From: Chamaecyparis obtusa
Taxonomy: Eukaryota > Streptophyta > Pinopsida > Cupressales > Cupressaceae
Reading direction: 5' to 3'
Assembly: GCA_027943335.1 (NCBI GenBank)
Contig: BSBK01006341.1
Coordinates: 407,501 to 471,500 of the forward strand
Length of the DNA: 64,000 nucleotides
Shown here: positions 62,280 through 64,000 of the stretch, one piece after another
Numbering within the stretch: position 1 is the stretch's first letter
How the letters are laid out: each line of letters begins with the position of its first letter
Program-made: the position numbers and the translations under genes
The notes under the pieces: generated by a model
What the model was told of the DNA's origin: nothing
The model's database searches: none
The model's input: only the letters and a program-made list of their open reading frames with translations

Positions 62280-64000
62280 GTTTCTTCAAATTTTGAGTAT
62301 AACTATCTTTAATTTCTCATCAAAGTTTAAACCAATCTGATTTCAACTTTAAAAAATGGCATCTTAAGACCCTCTCTCATTTCCCCATCTTGGTGCACTT
62401 ATCCTTGTGTTAGGTTGAGTTCATTGTGTTGGATGAGCTCACAATTGCTACATTACTCTATCTCCATGAACTCTGTCTTTGATGAACTATAAATTTTGCA
62501 ATATAAATTCTTAAAAAACAAATTTCTAAACAATGATATCTTATTTTATCTCTTTAGTTTTTCTACCTAGTTAGCGGTATTTTATACCTTGACAAAAATA
62601 AGCTTCAAACATGCACACAATTTCTCTAGTGATTGCTAAGTGATTCACATGTGAGGATTAATGTGATTGTATATGTTAGATAGGATCCTTACTTAATTTC
62701 AAAACTTAAATACCAATGAGAATGATTTCTCTTATGATAATTCATTATTTTCTCCAATGTTTAGTGTGTTGATTAGTGATAAAATAAATGCAAGTTGATG
62801 TCATTTTATATGAAAGTATAAAAAATTATAAATATTTGAATAGAGATAGTCTAGGTCCATATTGTATATGATACTTTTATATTGAAGTTTTGAAATTTGA
62901 TTTTGCACCTTAGGTGGACCAATATTAAAATGATGAGAATAACCTTACAATTAGAGCGATGAATTGGTTCAAATTATAGTCAAGTTGGATAAGTGTCAAA
63001 CAATATTAGATTAAAGATTAGGATTGGACTAATTATTAAAACTATAGAAACATGACATTTAAATTAATATGGTATGCATCTAAGCAATGTGATAGGCGAT
63101 AAGCATAGGGATAGGTGAAAACAATGCTATATATGATAGTCCACCTATGAACATAAGTATGCCATTTATACCTATAGAAATACATGAAGACATCGCCCCA
63201 AAATAGACAAAAAAGTAAATACAAAAATATATATTTTTATCTTAATATTTCGCTACTTTGAGGTGGATGTCAATCTTAAATAAGTCACACATCTTCAAGT
63301 TTGTAGCATTCTCAAGCATACATAGAGCAAATACATTAGGTAGAAAAACTTGTGCTCCAGAAAGAATGAAAATTCTCATTACTTGATCCTTTCTTTCACA
63401 AGTTCTCCCATTTTTTCTATTAGATAAGGGATACAATATTCCATGAGAAGCTTTTGATTCAAAAGATTAATTGAATACAAAAGGAGAACTACAATGAATG
63501 GTCAGTGATGATCCCCTTTAGTTAATTTCCAATATAGTATGTAATAAGATTGAATGGGGATTTCAATAGATACATAAATAATGAACATGAGTCAACAAGG
63601 ATAGATTGATGATATAATAAAGCATGAGATAATTATAATCATGCAATATATCAATAAAAAAATAGATAATTAATAATTTAAGCAAGTTTATTATATCTAA
63701 TCATGTAAGATATGTAAATCATAGATAATAAAAAATACACTGTGAGAAGCATTAAAATAGAATTAATATAGGATAATTATCATAAATGGCCAAAAAAACC
63801 CATGAATATACAATATAAAGGCCCAACATAGTATCCATGAGCATAAGCATATATAGGGTAGGATTAATAAGATAAGTATGATCAAGATAATGGTGATACA
63901 ACCCTCTATAGTAAATATACAAGTTAACATATAATAAAAAGGTTCCAATGTAGCATCCGTGAGTACATTCATACATAAGGTAGGACAAATAGGAAAAGTA
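62280..64000. other. Non-coding right end with a diverged tandem repeat
   Basis: No gene recognised. At 63823-63880 (caacatagtatccatgagca ... gggtaggattaataagataagta) and again from 63941 to the edge (caatgtagcatccgtgagta ... aggtaggacaaataggaaaagta) a unit repeats with a period of about 118 bp; the second copy is cut by the window end. Confidence 0.65.

Noticed and set aside
62341..62400. Possible reverse-complement relationship to 47222-47270 (ccccatcttggtg-actta-cc)
   Set aside because: Similarity is about 45 bases and interrupted; noted but too weak to call a repeat without an alignment.
63752..63988. Short hydrophobic open frames at the right end
   Set aside because: They lie over a diverged tandem repeat, overlap in two frames, and show no recognisable domain.

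Overview
The window is nuclear DNA of a seed plant. It is AT-rich, gene-poor and built mostly from layered, decayed retrotransposons. The plant origin follows from a plant-type TIM23 gene, a class III peroxidase relic, L1-type LINEs that carry a C-terminal RNase H, and Ty3/gypsy elements with a chromodomain. Repeat density and long gene-free stretches would suit a large genome such as a conifer's, but that is inference. Only one host gene looks intact: TIM23, a mitochondrial inner-membrane import subunit, at 24477-25058 on the minus strand.

Layout. 1-6531: a minus-strand L1-type LINE, cut by the left edge and interrupted by a 671-bp solo LTR. 6945-14271: a plus-strand LINE, 5'-truncated, with ORF1, ORF2 (endonuclease, RT, RNase H) and, unusually, a third long reading frame before a 3' stem-loop and A-rich tail. 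14272-17345: remains of a Ty1/copia element (gag, protease, LTR-like tail). 17346-24476: no gene recognised. 24477-25058: TIM23. 25059-28570: AT-rich DNA with a 135-bp (AT)n tract. 28601-29153: two exons of a dead class III peroxidase, followed by duplicated intron sequence. 31613-32072: a nearly perfect 230-bp tandem duplication.

34282-46427 is a nested pair of chromoviruses. Element A (34528-40478) sits inside the 5' LTR of element B (34282-46427); both have recognisable target-site duplications. 46433-50440 is non-coding and contains a copia 3' end with its LTR between inverted repeats.

50446-62274 is the most unusual structure: a minus-strand, non-autonomous LTR element (here 'element D') arranged LTR-internal-LTR-internal-LTR. 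It encodes only a lysine/glutamate-rich coiled-coil protein that I do not recognise. Its LTR ends, a block inside its LTRs and its primer-binding site match those of chromoviruses A, B and C, so it was probably moved by their proteins. Element C (51725-57390) inserted into one D internal region. The other D internal region keeps the matching empty site. Two solo LTRs lie in C's 5' LTR and in D's third LTR.

All the mobile elements seen here are broken. In A the decay is almost purely nonsense point mutation, with no frameshift in about 4.45 kb, as expected for deamination of methylated cytosine. B, C and the LINEs also carry indels.
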